From Aliiglaciecola sp. CAU 1673 (lineage in GTDB: Bacteria > Pseudomonadota > Gammaproteobacteria > Enterobacterales > Alteromonadaceae), in NCBI RefSeq assembly GCF_029223185.1, contig NZ_JARHUG010000014.1:61306-125305 (forward strand): 64,000 nucleotides of DNA, given 5' to 3'. Below the pieces are notes generated by a model. It did no database searches, was not told the DNA's origin, and worked only from the letters and a program-made list of their open reading frames with translations. Made by a program: the position numbers and the translations under genes. This document shows positions 1-8,745 of this stretch, piece by piece. Position 1 is the stretch's first letter. Each line of letters opens with the position of its first letter.

Positions 1-465
1 ACAGGCCACCGCCAGGTAAGTCTTACCGGTACCGGCCGGTCCTACCCCAAAGCAGATGTCATGATTAACGATATTCTGCACATACTGAGACTGATTGGGG
101 TTACGTGGCTTAATCACACCACGCTTGGTTTTGATATGTACTTCTTTGCCGTACTTACCGGCTTCAGCCTGCTCCAGGCACTTGGCTTCCTGAATAGCCA
201 GATGCACTTTTTCAGGGGCAAGGTCCGGAATAAGACCTTTGATCGGCTGGGTTTCGATATACAGCAATTTCAACAGTTCTGCGGTGGCGTTAGCCTGCTG
301 GGGGTTACCCAGGACCTTAAACTCGTTGTTGCGATAGCTGATTTCCACCCCCAAACGGCGCTCAATCTGCTTGATATTGTCATCGAAGGGACCACAGAGG
401 CTGGACAGTCGCTTGTGGTCGTTTGGTTCTAAAATAACGGCATTGCTGACGAGTTGACTGGACAA
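1..465 (-). CDS. ybeZ: PhoH-like ATPase YbeZ, 5' part only (cut by window edge)
   Basis: The first 155 codons of a PhoH/YbeZ-family P-loop NTPase are present; the gene runs off the left edge. The Walker A motif GPAGTGKT lies at the very edge, about 140 residues in. The N-terminal part (LEPND, then LSSLCGP) matches YbeZ N-termini. I chose the TTG at 463-465 because an AGGAGAG Shine-Dalgarno, overlapping the miaB stop, stands 7 bases before it and no in-frame ATG is near. YbeZ works with the rRNA endonuclease YbeY in ribosome quality control. The gene follows miaB by 12 bases in the same orientation, the usual miaB-ybeZ-ybeY order, so ybeY should lie just outside the window. Confidence 0.9.
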   Translation of the reverse strand, partial: MSSQLVSNAVILEPNDHKRLSSLCGPFDDNIKQIERRLGVEISYRNNEFKVLGNPQQANATAELLKLLYIETQPIKGLIPDLAPEKVHLAIQEAKCLEQAEAGKYGKEVHIKTKRGVIKPRNPNQSQYVQNIVNHDICFGVGPAGTGKTYLAVAC

Positions 466-477
466 GTCTGGACTCTC

Positions 478-1911
478 CTAGCTTGGCATAAACTGGCCCA
501 CGCCCAGTGCATCGGGCAAAGTAGCGGCCTGTTTGTTGATAATGGTTTGCGGGGCGATGCTGATACGCAGGCCCATGTCTTTTTCACGGCGGATCACTTC
601 GCCGCGCAGGCTGTTGGCAAATACATCGGTGATGCGTACATCTACAAATTCGCCAATCATATCTGGACTGCCTTCGAAGTTAACCACACGGTTATTCTCG
701 GTACGTCCTGACAGCTCCATCAGATCCTTACGGGACGGGCCTTCCACCAAAATGCGTTGCTCGGTACCTACCATGCCACGGGCAATGCGCAAGGCTTGCT
801 GGTTGATACGCTGCTGTAACAGATACAGACGCTGTTTCTTGGTTTCTTCAGAGACATCGTCAGGCAAATCGGCCGCCGGCGTACCGGGACGGGCGCTATA
901 AATAAAGCTGAAGCTGAGGTCATAATCGATGGCCTGGATCAAATCCATGGTGGCCTGAAAATCATCATCGGTCTCACCAGGGAAGCCGATGATAAAGTCG
1001 GACGACATACTCAGATTCGGGCGAATTTTCTTCAGACGACGGATTTTAGACTTGTACTCAATCGCCGTATGGCCACGCTTCATCAGGGTCAGAATACGGT
1101 CTGATCCGCTTTGCACCGGCAGATGCAGGTGATCCACCAACTCCGGAATATGGGCGTAGGCTTCAATAATATCGTCGGTAAATTCCACCGGGTGCGAGGT
1201 GGTGTAGCGGATACGATCGATACCGTCGATGGCAGCCACTAAATGCAACAGCTCGGCAAAGGTGCAGATGCTGCCGTCATGGTTGGCGCCACGGTAGGCA
1301 TTAACGTTCTGACCCAGCAAATTGACTTCACGCACGCCTTGCTCGGCCAACTGGGCGATTTCAAAAATCACATCGTCGGCCGGGCGGCTGACCTCTTCGC
1401 CGCGGGTGTAGGGCACCACGCAGAAAGTACAGTATTTGGAGCAGCCTTCCATAATGGAAACAAAGGCCGTAGGGCCTTCGGCACGCGGCTCGGGCAGGCG
1501 GTCAAACTTCTCGATTTCCGGGAAGCTGATATCTACCACCGGTGAGCGGTCGCCTTTGACGGAGTTAATCATCTCCGGCAGGCGGTGCAGAGTCTGCGGT
1601 CCAAATACGATATCCACATAAGGGGCGCGATCGCGAATATGCTCGCCTTCCTGAGATGCCACGCAGCCACCGACGCCGATAATCAGATCGGGATTCTTTT
1701 TCTTCAGCGTCTTCCAACGACCCAACTGGTGAAACACCTTTTCTTGTGCTTTTTCGCGGATAGAACAGGTGTTGAGCAGGATCACGTCGGCCTCTTCAGG
1801 ATTTTCAGTGGCCTGATAACCGTGGGTGGAATCCAGCAGGTCCGCCATTTTCTCCGAGTCATACTCGTTCATCTGGCAGCCCCAGGTCTTAATAAATAGT
1901 TTCTTGCTCAT
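478..1911 (-). CDS. miaB: tRNA-2-methylthio-N6-dimethylallyladenosine synthase MiaB
   Basis: Radical-SAM methylthiotransferase that converts i6A37 to ms2i6A37 in tRNAs reading UNN codons. The 477-residue length matches the E. coli enzyme. The N-terminal cluster cysteines are visible as C12 ([10 protein letters not shown]), C49 (NTCSIREKA) and C83 (GGCVASQEG). The radical-SAM CxxxCxxC is C157/C161/C164 in [21 protein letters not shown]-like RNA-binding domain ends the protein. The reading frame extends further upstream, but the start is set at the ATG preceding [11 protein letters not shown], which has CAGGG five bases before it and aligns with the family start. It is the first gene of a miaB-ybeZ operon. 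Confidence 0.97.
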   Translation of the reverse strand: MSKKLFIKTWGCQMNEYDSEKMADLLDSTHGYQATENPEEADVILLNTCSIREKAQEKVFHQLGRWKTLKKKNPDLIIGVGGCVASQEGEHIRDRAPYVDIVFGPQTLHRLPEMINSVKGDRSPVVDISFPEIEKFDRLPEPRAEGPTAFVSIMEGCSKYCTFCVVPYTRGEEVSRPADDVIFEIAQLAEQGVREVNLLGQNVNAYRGANHDGSICTFAELLHLVAAIDGIDRIRYTTSHPVEFTDDIIEAYAHIPELVDHLHLPVQSGSDRILTLMKRGHTAIEYKSKIRRLKKIRPNLSMSSDFIIGFPGETDDDFQATMDLIQAIDYDLSFSFIYSARPGTPAADLPDDVSEETKKQRLYLLQQRINQQALRIARGMVGTEQRILVEGPSRKDLMELSGRTENNRVVNFEGSPDMIGEFVDVRITDVFANSLRGEVIRREKDMGLRISIAPQTIINKQAATLPDALGVGQFMPS

Positions 1912-2030
1912 ACAACCCTGACAAAGAAAGAATAATGAAAGGCCGAAGGCCCTTCGCAAAAAGATTAAACCGGTAACGAACCGCGCATTTTACCGCCAGG
2001 GCGGCTTGGTTGCCAGCATTCGCTTAAATA

Positions 2031-2891
2031 TCACCATAACCAGCGCTGGCGAATCGTCAGGTTGGCGGCCCAGAGGATCAGTACAAAGCCGCCGATAAGC
2101 CCCATATGCACCGGTTCATCCCAGAACCAGTAACCCAATATGGCGGCAAAGATTACACTGGAGTAAGTTAAAAGACCGATACGCACCGGCGAGGCCAGCT
2201 TAAAGGCCTTGGTCATTAATAATTGCCCCAGGGCGGCCAGCAGACCCATCAGCGCCAGCCACTGCCAGGCTTCCACCGGCATCGGCTGCCAGTTGATCAG
2301 CATGGGCACGGCAGAGACCAGGGTGGCCAGACCGGTAAAGTAGATAACGATACGGGCCGAGGGTTCGGTACCGGACAAGTGACGAATGGTGCATTTGGTA
2401 AAGGCCACCAAACAGGCGCAGCCAAGGGCCAGCACTATGTAAAAATTCATCTCTTCGCCACCTACCGGACGCAGGATAAACCCGGCGCCCACAAAGCCAA
2501 TGCCGATGGCGATCAGACTTTTCTGACCGATTTCTTCCTTTAGCCACAGCTTGGCGATTATCGGCACAATAAAAGGTGATACCAACAGCGCCATCATGGC
2601 CTGTGCCAGCGGCAAATTGGCCAGCACCACAAAAAAGCAGTACATGGCAATCAGCCCTGAAGTGGCGCGCATTAAATGTAAGTGAAAAAAATCGGTTTTA
2701 AGGCTGCGAAGTCCCGCACGCAATATCCAGGGCATAAGCGCTGCCATGGCAAACAAATTGCGGAAAAACACCAGTTGGGTTTGGCTGACGGTTTCGCTTA
2801 AGTGTTTGACCAGCGCACCGACCCCGGCAAACAGGGCTTCGGCCAGCACCAGGCAAAGGGCACCTAACAGCGGAGCGGAAAAGGGCGGCAA
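2031..2891 (-). CDS. EamA/DMT-family membrane transporter
   Basis: Hydrophobic protein of 286 residues with about ten transmembrane helices, arranged as two EamA halves (roughly residues 8-140 and 150-280). This is the drug/metabolite transporter superfamily; the substrate cannot be read from sequence. The first half contains the typical FFRNLFAM and LVSPFIVPIIAK-type segments; the second has RIGLLTYSSVIFAAILGYWF. The start is a TTG at 2889-2891 with a GGAT eight bases upstream, and no better ATG exists near the first helix. The gene sits 70 bases upstream of the miaB region but has its own spacing, so co-transcription is uncertain. Confidence 0.85.
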   Translation of the reverse strand: MPPFSAPLLGALCLVLAEALFAGVGALVKHLSETVSQTQLVFFRNLFAMAALMPWILRAGLRSLKTDFFHLHLMRATSGLIAMYCFFVVLANLPLAQAMMALLVSPFIVPIIAKLWLKEEIGQKSLIAIGIGFVGAGFILRPVGGEEMNFYIVLALGCACLVAFTKCTIRHLSGTEPSARIVIYFTGLATLVSAVPMLINWQPMPVEAWQWLALMGLLAALGQLLMTKAFKLASPVRIGLLTYSSVIFAAILGYWFWDEPVHMGLIGGFVLILWAANLTIRQRWLW

Positions 2892-2998
2892 GGGGGATTA
2901 TCCGAAATTTATCAGGGGCTTATTGTAACATTTTGAAGAGGTTAAGCATCGGCCAATTTGTGCAAACCGTATTAGCTTTGGATTATCAAAGTGCTGTC

Positions 2999-3493
2999 CT
3001 AAAACATCGAATTATCGTTTTTCGAGTCCGCCGGTACTGCCTGAATCACATTCCAGTGTTCAGCAAATTTTCCTTCTTGCATACGAAAAATATTGACCAC
3101 CGCACGACCCAAATCCTCAGGGCCACGCCTAACATGCTGGTGGATCCAGACCAGATCGCCGTCCGCCGCAGTGCGTTTGATTGAGGTGCTGATATCTGGA
3201 TGGTTTTGGTAGCGTTTGGCAAATATCGCCAACACCGCTTCCCGGCCGTCTTCCACATGAGGAGAGTGTTGAATGTAATGCTCTGAAAAACATTGCTCGC
3301 GCAAAATATCGATACGCTTTGCCGGTGCTAAATCCGGCCTGTTCTCCAGAATCTCCATGCAATACAAGGCTTTTTCAAGGTTAGCGTTTTCACTGCTTCG
3401 AGGCTGAATGTCATTTGCCTGGCAAACTCCTGTTAGCAAAAGATTTATTGCCGCAATTTTGGATACGAACCCTAATGTAGGAACAATGGCCAT
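2999..3493 (-). CDS. Secreted NTF2/SnoaL-like domain protein
   Basis: A 164-residue protein with a Sec signal peptide (cleavage probably after VCQA, residue about 24) and an NTF2/SnoaL-like alpha+beta barrel. Recognisable SnoaL-type segments are YIQHSPHVEDGREAVLAIF, then HQHVRRG and FRMQEGKFAEHWNVIQ. Related proteins are small-molecule-binding or isomerase-like, and no substrate is evident. The frame continues upstream to 3556, but that stretch holds the terminator of the neighbouring gene. The ATG at 3491-3493 has an AAGGAT six bases upstream. Two more NTF2-like domains are encoded at 10.0 and 11.7 kb. Confidence 0.8.
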   Translation of the reverse strand: MAIVPTLGFVSKIAAINLLLTGVCQANDIQPRSSENANLEKALYCMEILENRPDLAPAKRIDILREQCFSEHYIQHSPHVEDGREAVLAIFAKRYQNHPDISTSIKRTAADGDLVWIHQHVRRGPEDLGRAVVNIFRMQEGKFAEHWNVIQAVPADSKNDNSMF

Positions 3494-3530
3494 TGTGTAA
3501 TCCTTTTTCAATTGATCATCCCAGAATAGT

Positions 3531-3566
3531 AAAAAATCACCGCGGCTTGCGAACAAGCCGCCGTGA
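3531..3566 (-). terminator. Rho-independent terminator after the small secreted protein gene
   Basis: On the minus strand a 13-bp stem (12 matches; arms around CGGCTTG/CAAGCCG) with a four-base loop is followed by a T6 run. It lies just past the stop codon at 3583 and before the start of the NTF2-like gene at 3493, so these two same-strand genes are separate transcripts. Confidence 0.85.
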
Positions 3567-3582
3567 TCCAGGAAGTCAGGCC

Positions 3583-3873
3583 CTATTCAGCCATCCGACG
3601 TGAAGTATCCTCGGCGGTGGAAAGGGTACGAGCGATCATCTGCATGTCAGCGTCAGCGCTTAGATTTTCTTGCACCTGGTGCTGGATATCGGCATCCAGG
3701 CGAGCGTTGATATCTTCACTGGCTTTCAGATAATGATATTCCACCAGATTTACGCTTTTGGTGCTGTAGTAAAAGGTATGGCGACTATATTGATTATCGC
3801 TGTTTTCGGTTGCCAAGGCCGCACTGCTTAGGCCAATCAGGGCAACGGCTGTTATTTGAGTCAGGCTGTTCAT
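3583..3873 (-). CDS. Small secreted protein of unknown function
   Basis: A 96-residue protein with a signal peptide (MNSLTQITAVALIGLSSAALA, cleaved before TEN). The mature part of about 75 residues is polar, with a Tyr-rich start (HTFYYSTKSVNLVEYHYL) and an acidic, probably helical C-terminus (DADIQHQVQENLSADADMQ). I do not recognise the family. The ATG at 3871-3873 has GAGGAC five bases before it; longer upstream extensions lack a ribosome site and would destroy the signal peptide. It is transcribed away from ubiF and ends in a strong terminator. Confidence 0.65.
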   Translation of the reverse strand: MNSLTQITAVALIGLSSAALATENSDNQYSRHTFYYSTKSVNLVEYHYLKASEDINARLDADIQHQVQENLSADADMQMIARTLSTAEDTSRRMAE

Positions 3874-4101
3874 AATGTCCTCGGCTTGGGTTATTGAGGC
3901 AACAGATGTCGCCTCTTGCCTATATATGTAACCTCTGCGAGCCAAAAGGTTGTTTTGTTGTTGTAAAAGTTCATGTCAAACCGCCGACTTTCTATCGGCT
4001 TGTTACATTCGTAGCAAAAACTGTTGTTAAACGCGCCAGATCAAAGATTGGTCGACAGTCTGTGTTAAACTTTTTCTAACTGTTTGAGCGGTATATAAAA
4101 A

Positions 4102-5262
4102 ATGACCAAATTCGATGTCATTATCGGTGGCGGTAGTATGGTTGGCGCGGCCATGGCGCTGGGTCTGGCTCGTCGTCACTGGCAAGTGGCGGTGGTGGAG
4201 CCGCATCCGGTGCAGCCTTTTTCAGCCTCGCAACCACCGGATTTAAGGGTGTCTGCTATCAGTGCTGCTTCGGAAACACTGCTAGATGCGCTGGGTGCCT
4301 GGGACGCGGTATCTGCCATGCGTTTATGTCCCTATTCCCGCTTGGCGGTATGGGAAGCTCCCGGCAGTCGCACCGAGTTTGATGCTGATAAAATTAATGT
4401 CAGCCGTCTGGGCCATATTATTGAAAACCGCATATTACTGTTAGGTCTGCTCGAGGCCCTCAAAGCCTGCTCCACGGTGACCTGGTTTAATGCAGCAGTT
4501 AGCCAATTGTCTGTTGGCAAGCCATCCAGCCTGTGCTTAAGCGATCATCAGGTACTGGAAGCTCCTTTGATCATTGGCGCCGATGGTGGGCGCTCCAAAG
4601 TGCGTGAGTTGGCCGGTATCGGCACCAGTGGCTGGCAGTATAGCCAGCAAGCCATGGCGATTTCAGTAAAAACCCAAGCCCCGCAGCAGGATATTACCTG
4701 GCAGGAGTTTCATCCCAGTGGTCCGCGGGCATTTTTACCCCTTTATGATGGTTACGCCTCTTTGGTGTGGTACGACAGCGCAGATAAAATCCGTGAATTG
4801 CAGTCACTGTCACCGGCGCAGTTGAAAGCGGCAATTAAGACTGCTTTCCCACCAGAATTGGTGGATTTTGAGGTGTTGGATACGGCGGCCTTTCCCCTGG
4901 CCCGTATGCATGCCAATCAGTATGTGAAAAACAATGTGGTGTTGGTAGGCGATGCCGCTCATACCATTAATCCACTGGCCGGGCAGGGACTGAATCTGGG
5001 CTTTAAGGATGTGGCTTGTTTACTGAACGAGTTGGATGGCATTGAGGCCGGCGATAGCGAAGCACTTGGTAACGCCTTAAAACGCTATGAGCGTAAACGC
5101 CGCCCGGATAACCTGATCATGATGTCGGCCATGGATGCTTTCTACCTGGGCTTTAGCAATGATATCGCGCCATTGCGCCTTGCCCGTAATCTGGCGCTGT
5201 CACTGGCCGAGCGTAGTGGGCCGATTAAAGATAAGGTGATGAAATATGCCATCGGACTGTGA
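4102..5262 (+). CDS. ubiF: UbiF-type 2-octaprenyl-3-methyl-6-methoxy-1,4-benzoquinol hydroxylase
   Basis: FAD-dependent aromatic hydroxylase of ubiquinone biosynthesis (C6 hydroxylation), 386 residues. Family marks are the N-terminal Rossmann segment, IIGADGGRSKVRELAGI, and the second FAD motif GDAAHTINPLAGQGLNLG near residue 285. RVSAISAASETLL and GPRAFLPL(Y/F)D agree specifically with UbiF rather than UbiH or VisC. Its position divergent from miaB-ybeZ is the same as in E. coli. One oddity: the dinucleotide-binding fingerprint reads GGSMVG (residues 10-15), with Ser12 where UbiF of E. coli has the third-position Gly. The start ATG has only a weak upstream GAGCGG. Confidence 0.93.
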   Translation: MTKFDVIIGGGSMVGAAMALGLARRHWQVAVVEPHPVQPFSASQPPDLRVSAISAASETLLDALGAWDAVSAMRLCPYSRLAVWEAPGSRTEFDADKINVSRLGHIIENRILLLGLLEALKACSTVTWFNAAVSQLSVGKPSSLCLSDHQVLEAPLIIGADGGRSKVRELAGIGTSGWQYSQQAMAISVKTQAPQQDITWQEFHPSGPRAFLPLYDGYASLVWYDSADKIRELQSLSPAQLKAAIKTAFPPELVDFEVLDTAAFPLARMHANQYVKNNVVLVGDAAHTINPLAGQGLNLGFKDVACLLNELDGIEAGDSEALGNALKRYERKRRPDNLIMMSAMDAFYLGFSNDIAPLRLARNLALSLAERSGPIKDKVMKYAIGL

Positions 5263-5365
5263 GTGCGACAGTATGACCAATGCTTAAGTTTTCTGGCCTT
5301 CTAACACCGACATGGCGCTGGTAGACTGCCAGGCAATGTCTTAATCACAGGGATGCAGAACCTCA

Positions 5366-7018
5366 TTGCAACCGTTTCCTATTGGTCAGGGAGAATTTGA
5401 TAGTAAAACCGGACAATTGCGTCATGGTGATGTTTCCCATGCGCTAAAGCCCCTTCATGCCAAACTGCTTACCCATTTTGTCACGCAGCCTGGAATGGTT
5501 TTTAGCGTGGAAGCGTTAAAGACGCAGGTTTGGCAGCAGCAATATCTTACCGACAGCGCAGTAAAAAAAGCTATCAGCGAACTTCGCAAAATACTCTCCC
5601 CCTTGTTACAAGACGCCGAAGGCGGTATCGAAACGCTACCAGGTCAGGGCTATTGCTACCGCCCCGCAGAGGCTAGGAAAAGCCTTGGTTTGGCGACCCT
5701 GCTCAGATGGCCAACGGTCATCGTCGCCACGCTGGGGATGCTGATTGCGGTGATTTTGTGGTGGCAAAGGCCACAGACAATCACCTTGACCCTGGTAGAA
5801 CAAACCGATCCGCAATCGCAGCAAGGGCTGCAAATCCAATCTATTAATGAAGTGCTGCGTACCAGCTTGTTGGGATCGCTCACGCCTTATTTCGACGTTC
5901 GCCAATTGTATTCAACGCCTGTCTCTGCTGACTTGATTTTGCGTTATCAGGTATCAGGGAAAGGGCAATTAACTATGCATCTGGAGGATGAGTCGGGCGC
6001 AAGGTTATGGGAGAAACAAGCCCTAATCGATGAGGATATCCATGACTTTGTGTTGCAGGTGTTAGCTGAGCTCTCCAGCATTCTCGATGTGCCCCTGGCA
6101 TTGCCGCTAAACGCAGAAATGCATCAATCGGAGGCTTATGCCCTCTACCTGAAAGGGAAAATCATTTATTACCAAGGCGGTGCGACTGACAAGGTGAAAA
6201 CCTATTTCACCCGCAGTTTACAATTGCAGGCGGACAATAATCCAAGCCAGGGGGCGCTGTTGGATATTCTCGGCCTTGAGGTTCGTTCTTTACCCTTTGA
6301 AAAGCGCACGCCATCGAAGATGATGGCCCTTAACAACCAGGTTAAGGCGGTCGAACAGCATCTTGATGGTAATGTGGATAATCATGTGGCCCTGGCTAAA
6401 TACTTTTTGGTCAATCAAGGTGATGCCAAAGCAGCCCTCAAAGTGCTTGATGATGCGCCCATTTCACTCACCCATGCATACGACTTGCACGTGCTTGCTC
6501 TTACCTACGCGCTGAATGGCGAAAAACAGCAAAGTCGTTTCTTAATGCAACTGGCCGAACAGCGTTTCCCGCAACGTAACGTGGTGCTTTGGTATAAGGC
6601 CATGGTGCATTTGATTAATGGGGAACTCAGCGAAGCCAGGTTGCAGGTCCGCTGGGCACAGGATGTGGCACCTGATTGGTATCCGCTCAACTATATTGCT
6701 GCTCATTTGTTTAATGGGGAAGTTCAATCGGTTCTTGAGTACCTGGCCGACAGCCCATTGCAAATACTAAAAATGGATTGGAGAAAAGACCAAAAGCTTA
6801 ATGAGGAAGTAAAGCGCTACTTTAATGAGCTTAGCCTGCCGCAATGGCGCCCCTTTGAAGCGGAACTTGCCTATTTGCTGGCTGGTTATTTTGGTCTTCA
6901 ACATGAAATGGAAAAAACGGGCCAGTATATACTGGCCCAATATCCGGAGAAAAAGATGATGCTGTCGATGATCGACAGCTGGTTAGCCCTTTATGGTGCG
7001 GCTTCGTCTTCAGGCTGA
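5366..7018 (+). CDS. CadC/ToxR-like membrane-anchored winged-helix regulator with periplasmic TPR-like domain
   Basis: A 550-residue one-component regulator. Residues 1-100 form an OmpR/PhoB-type winged helix (VFSVEALKTQVW, SAVKKAISELRKIL, then the wing IETLPGQGYCYRP). One transmembrane helix lies at about 113-133. The remaining 415 residues are periplasmic and rich in helical, TPR-like repeats (AYALYLKGKIIYYQGG; HLINGELSEARLQVRWAQ). Such proteins bind DNA while still in the membrane and sense an extracytoplasmic cue, which is unknown here. The only in-frame start before the winged helix is the TTG at 5366, with a distant GGGA. The last 28 bases overlap the convergent gene that ends at 6991. 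Confidence 0.82.
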   Translation: MQPFPIGQGEFDSKTGQLRHGDVSHALKPLHAKLLTHFVTQPGMVFSVEALKTQVWQQQYLTDSAVKKAISELRKILSPLLQDAEGGIETLPGQGYCYRPAEARKSLGLATLLRWPTVIVATLGMLIAVILWWQRPQTITLTLVEQTDPQSQQGLQIQSINEVLRTSLLGSLTPYFDVRQLYSTPVSADLILRYQVSGKGQLTMHLEDESGARLWEKQALIDEDIHDFVLQVLAELSSILDVPLALPLNAEMHQSEAYALYLKGKIIYYQGGATDKVKTYFTRSLQLQADNNPSQGALLDILGLEVRSLPFEKRTPSKMMALNNQVKAVEQHLDGNVDNHVALAKYFLVNQGDAKAALKVLDDAPISLTHAYDLHVLALTYALNGEKQQSRFLMQLAEQRFPQRNVVLWYKAMVHLINGELSEARLQVRWAQDVAPDWYPLNYIAAHLFNGEVQSVLEYLADSPLQILKMDWRKDQKLNEEVKRYFNELSLPQWRPFEAELAYLLAGYFGLQHEMEKTGQYILAQYPEKKMMLSMIDSWLALYGAASSSG

Positions 7019-8175
7019 ATGGGTTGGCCCTGGTGGTCGAACTGGGTTTCTATGGCGTTGCCAGCCTCGTCGTAGCTAAAGCGACTTACGGCAACTCCCG
7101 TCTTACGCAGACCGTTATCGTCGCCAAAGTAGCTGATGGCAAGACGACGGCCATGTTCGTCACGTTCAATGTCGATGCGGGCAAAGCCAGCGTCGGGATC
7201 AACAATCAATTCGCCGTTTTTATTCAGGAATTGCCAGCCGGTGAAGTTGCCAAGTTCATCTTTAAAGGTGCCGACACGACAGACACCACTGGCTTTGCAG
7301 AAGGGCTTGCCGTCGGCTGTCTGGTAAGATTCTTCAAACATGGTGTATTGGCCCAGGCGACGATCCTGCCAGGTCATTTTATACTGCCATTGGGCGTAGC
7401 CGCCATCGGTTATGTTGCTCGCCCGGTTGGCCAACTGGCCGCCAATGTCGCGAAAATCCCAGCCCAATTCATTCCCGAACTCATCAAAATGCAGGCGCAT
7501 TTCGGCAAAACCGGCGGTTGGATGGTTTGCGCGCTTCAGGGATTGGGGATCGAGATAAATGATCTGATAAAGATGATCATTGCTGTCTACGGTGATCAAA
7601 GACTGCTCAAAGGGTAGGTATTCAAAGATAATATTGGCGCTGCCATCAGTCTTAAACTGGCGCTGGATAAACTGGTCTTTGGCAATGTACTCGGCCCTGA
7701 ACATAGCACTGCCGGTACCGACGCTAACCGGCTCGCCATCAAGTCCATAAAGGGTTAATTCAACTTTGTTACCACTTTTTCTATAGGCTTCGTGATGAAC
7801 ATTCTGGCTTTGATAATAGTGCCGCCACATGGTAGCCGGTTGACCATTTTCATCATAGTAGCGACGGTCATGGCCCTGTTCATGGTAGCTATAGCGCACT
7901 TCATGGGCACTATAATAGGCGGCGGATAATGGCGTATCGCCCTGATAGAAAGCCATACTGGTCAATCTGCCTTGGTTATCATAGGTGACCCGGTAGTGGC
8001 GGAGTGCTTTGGCTTGTTCTGCGTCAATCTCGCCACGCGGGCGGTATTCAAGCAAAGGGGTGATGACCCCGGCCAACTTGGCAAAGTAATGGATATTGTC
8101 GTTCCCAGCCATAGATGGCATCGACAGGGCAGCCAGAGTAATAATCAGACACTGCCTGAATAAGCGCACAAACAT
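6991..8175 (-). CDS. Secreted repeat-rich protein (YD/WG-repeat-like), function unknown
   Basis: A 394-residue exported protein with signal peptide MFVRLFRQCLIITLAALSMPSMA. The mature part consists of loosely repeated beta-strand units of the form (Y/F)D..G....(x)YFDDNG, for example YDNQGRLTSMAFYQGD, YDENGQPATMWRHYYQ, FDEFGNELGWDFRDIGG and KDELGNFTGWQFLNKNGE. This suggests a repetitive beta sheet like YD or WG-repeat proteins. Two close cysteines in FCKASGVC could form a disulphide. It converges on, and overlaps by 28 bases, the CadC-like gene, and diverges from the AraC regulator at 8746 across a 570-bp region with phased GTTACC repeats. No enzymatic motif was seen. Confidence 0.75.
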   Translation of the reverse strand: MFVRLFRQCLIITLAALSMPSMAGNDNIHYFAKLAGVITPLLEYRPRGEIDAEQAKALRHYRVTYDNQGRLTSMAFYQGDTPLSAAYYSAHEVRYSYHEQGHDRRYYDENGQPATMWRHYYQSQNVHHEAYRKSGNKVELTLYGLDGEPVSVGTGSAMFRAEYIAKDQFIQRQFKTDGSANIIFEYLPFEQSLITVDSNDHLYQIIYLDPQSLKRANHPTAGFAEMRLHFDEFGNELGWDFRDIGGQLANRASNITDGGYAQWQYKMTWQDRRLGQYTMFEESYQTADGKPFCKASGVCRVGTFKDELGNFTGWQFLNKNGELIVDPDAGFARIDIERDEHGRRLAISYFGDDNGLRKTGVAVSRFSYDEAGNAIETQFDHQGQPIQPEDEAAP

Positions 8176-8237
8176 ATATTTTTCCTTGTTCGGGGTAGAG
8201 TCAAACCTACCCTATTCTTTGTGTTGCCAGGAAGCCA

Positions 8238-8267
8238 GTTACCGCGGGTTACCTGAGGTTACCTCAA
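8238..8267. promoter_or_regulatory. Three GTTACC direct repeats, 10-bp phased (candidate operator)
   Basis: GTTACCGCGG, GTTACCTGAG and GTTACCTCAA follow each other with exactly 10-bp spacing, that is on one face of the helix. They lie 63-92 bp upstream of the secreted protein gene that starts at 8175. Direct repeats with about one-turn spacing are typical of winged-helix (OmpR/CadC-type) or LytTR regulators. The regulator is not known; the CadC-like and AraC proteins next door are candidates. Confidence 0.5.
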
Positions 8268-8645
8268 TAGAAAACTTATTATCCCACTGCTTGTGCATCT
8301 AACCATCTTGTTATCGGTGCAGTGCTTTGCAGGCCTTTTGCCATGGCCTACTTGCAAAGTTTGCCACATTGTTTTTCGTTTTTCGTCAATGTTTCCTCTG
8401 GGCTTCTTACAACCTTCATGCACAGAGTCAGCTGGCTCGGAATGGAGGATTCAGACCCGACAAAAATTTGAGGAACCCTCTTGTCCGGACGGTCTCAGAA
8501 TTTGTGCAGGCGTAGAACCAGTGTTGCAGTAGTACTGGGTTGTCCGGGGGCGGGGAATTTGGGCATGGCGCTTAATCCCTGCCCGGACAAGAGGCCACAC
8601 TCTGCAACTTAAGCTGCCGCTATGCCCTGTTATGCAATGAGACGG

Positions 8646-8670
8646 GTTACCTTAGGTTACCCAAGGTAAA
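8646..8670. promoter_or_regulatory. Second set of 10-bp phased GTTACC repeats (candidate operator)
   Basis: GTTACCTTAG and GTTACCCAAG, followed in phase by a degenerate GTAAAGG, about 75-100 bp upstream of the AraC regulator start at 8746. The unit and spacing are the same as at 8238-8267, at the other end of the divergent region. One regulator could therefore control both directions. Confidence 0.5.
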
Positions 8671-8745
8671 GGCACTATTGCCTGTTAGTGACCTTTGGTT
8701 AAATGGGTATACTGGGTCCATCCTGAACAATAGAGCGATGTTGAT

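Larger units (their letters stand above)
8176..8745. other. 570-bp intergenic region between divergent genes
   Basis: No convincing gene is seen here. It contains two sets of 10-bp-spaced GTTACC repeats near the two divergent gene starts (separate entries). It also has a 12-base inverted repeat, CCTCTTGTCCGG (8478-8489) against CCGGACAAGAGG (8583-8594), separated by about 90 bases, with another TTGTCCGGGGG between them. Short frames inside have no ribosome site. Confidence 0.5.
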
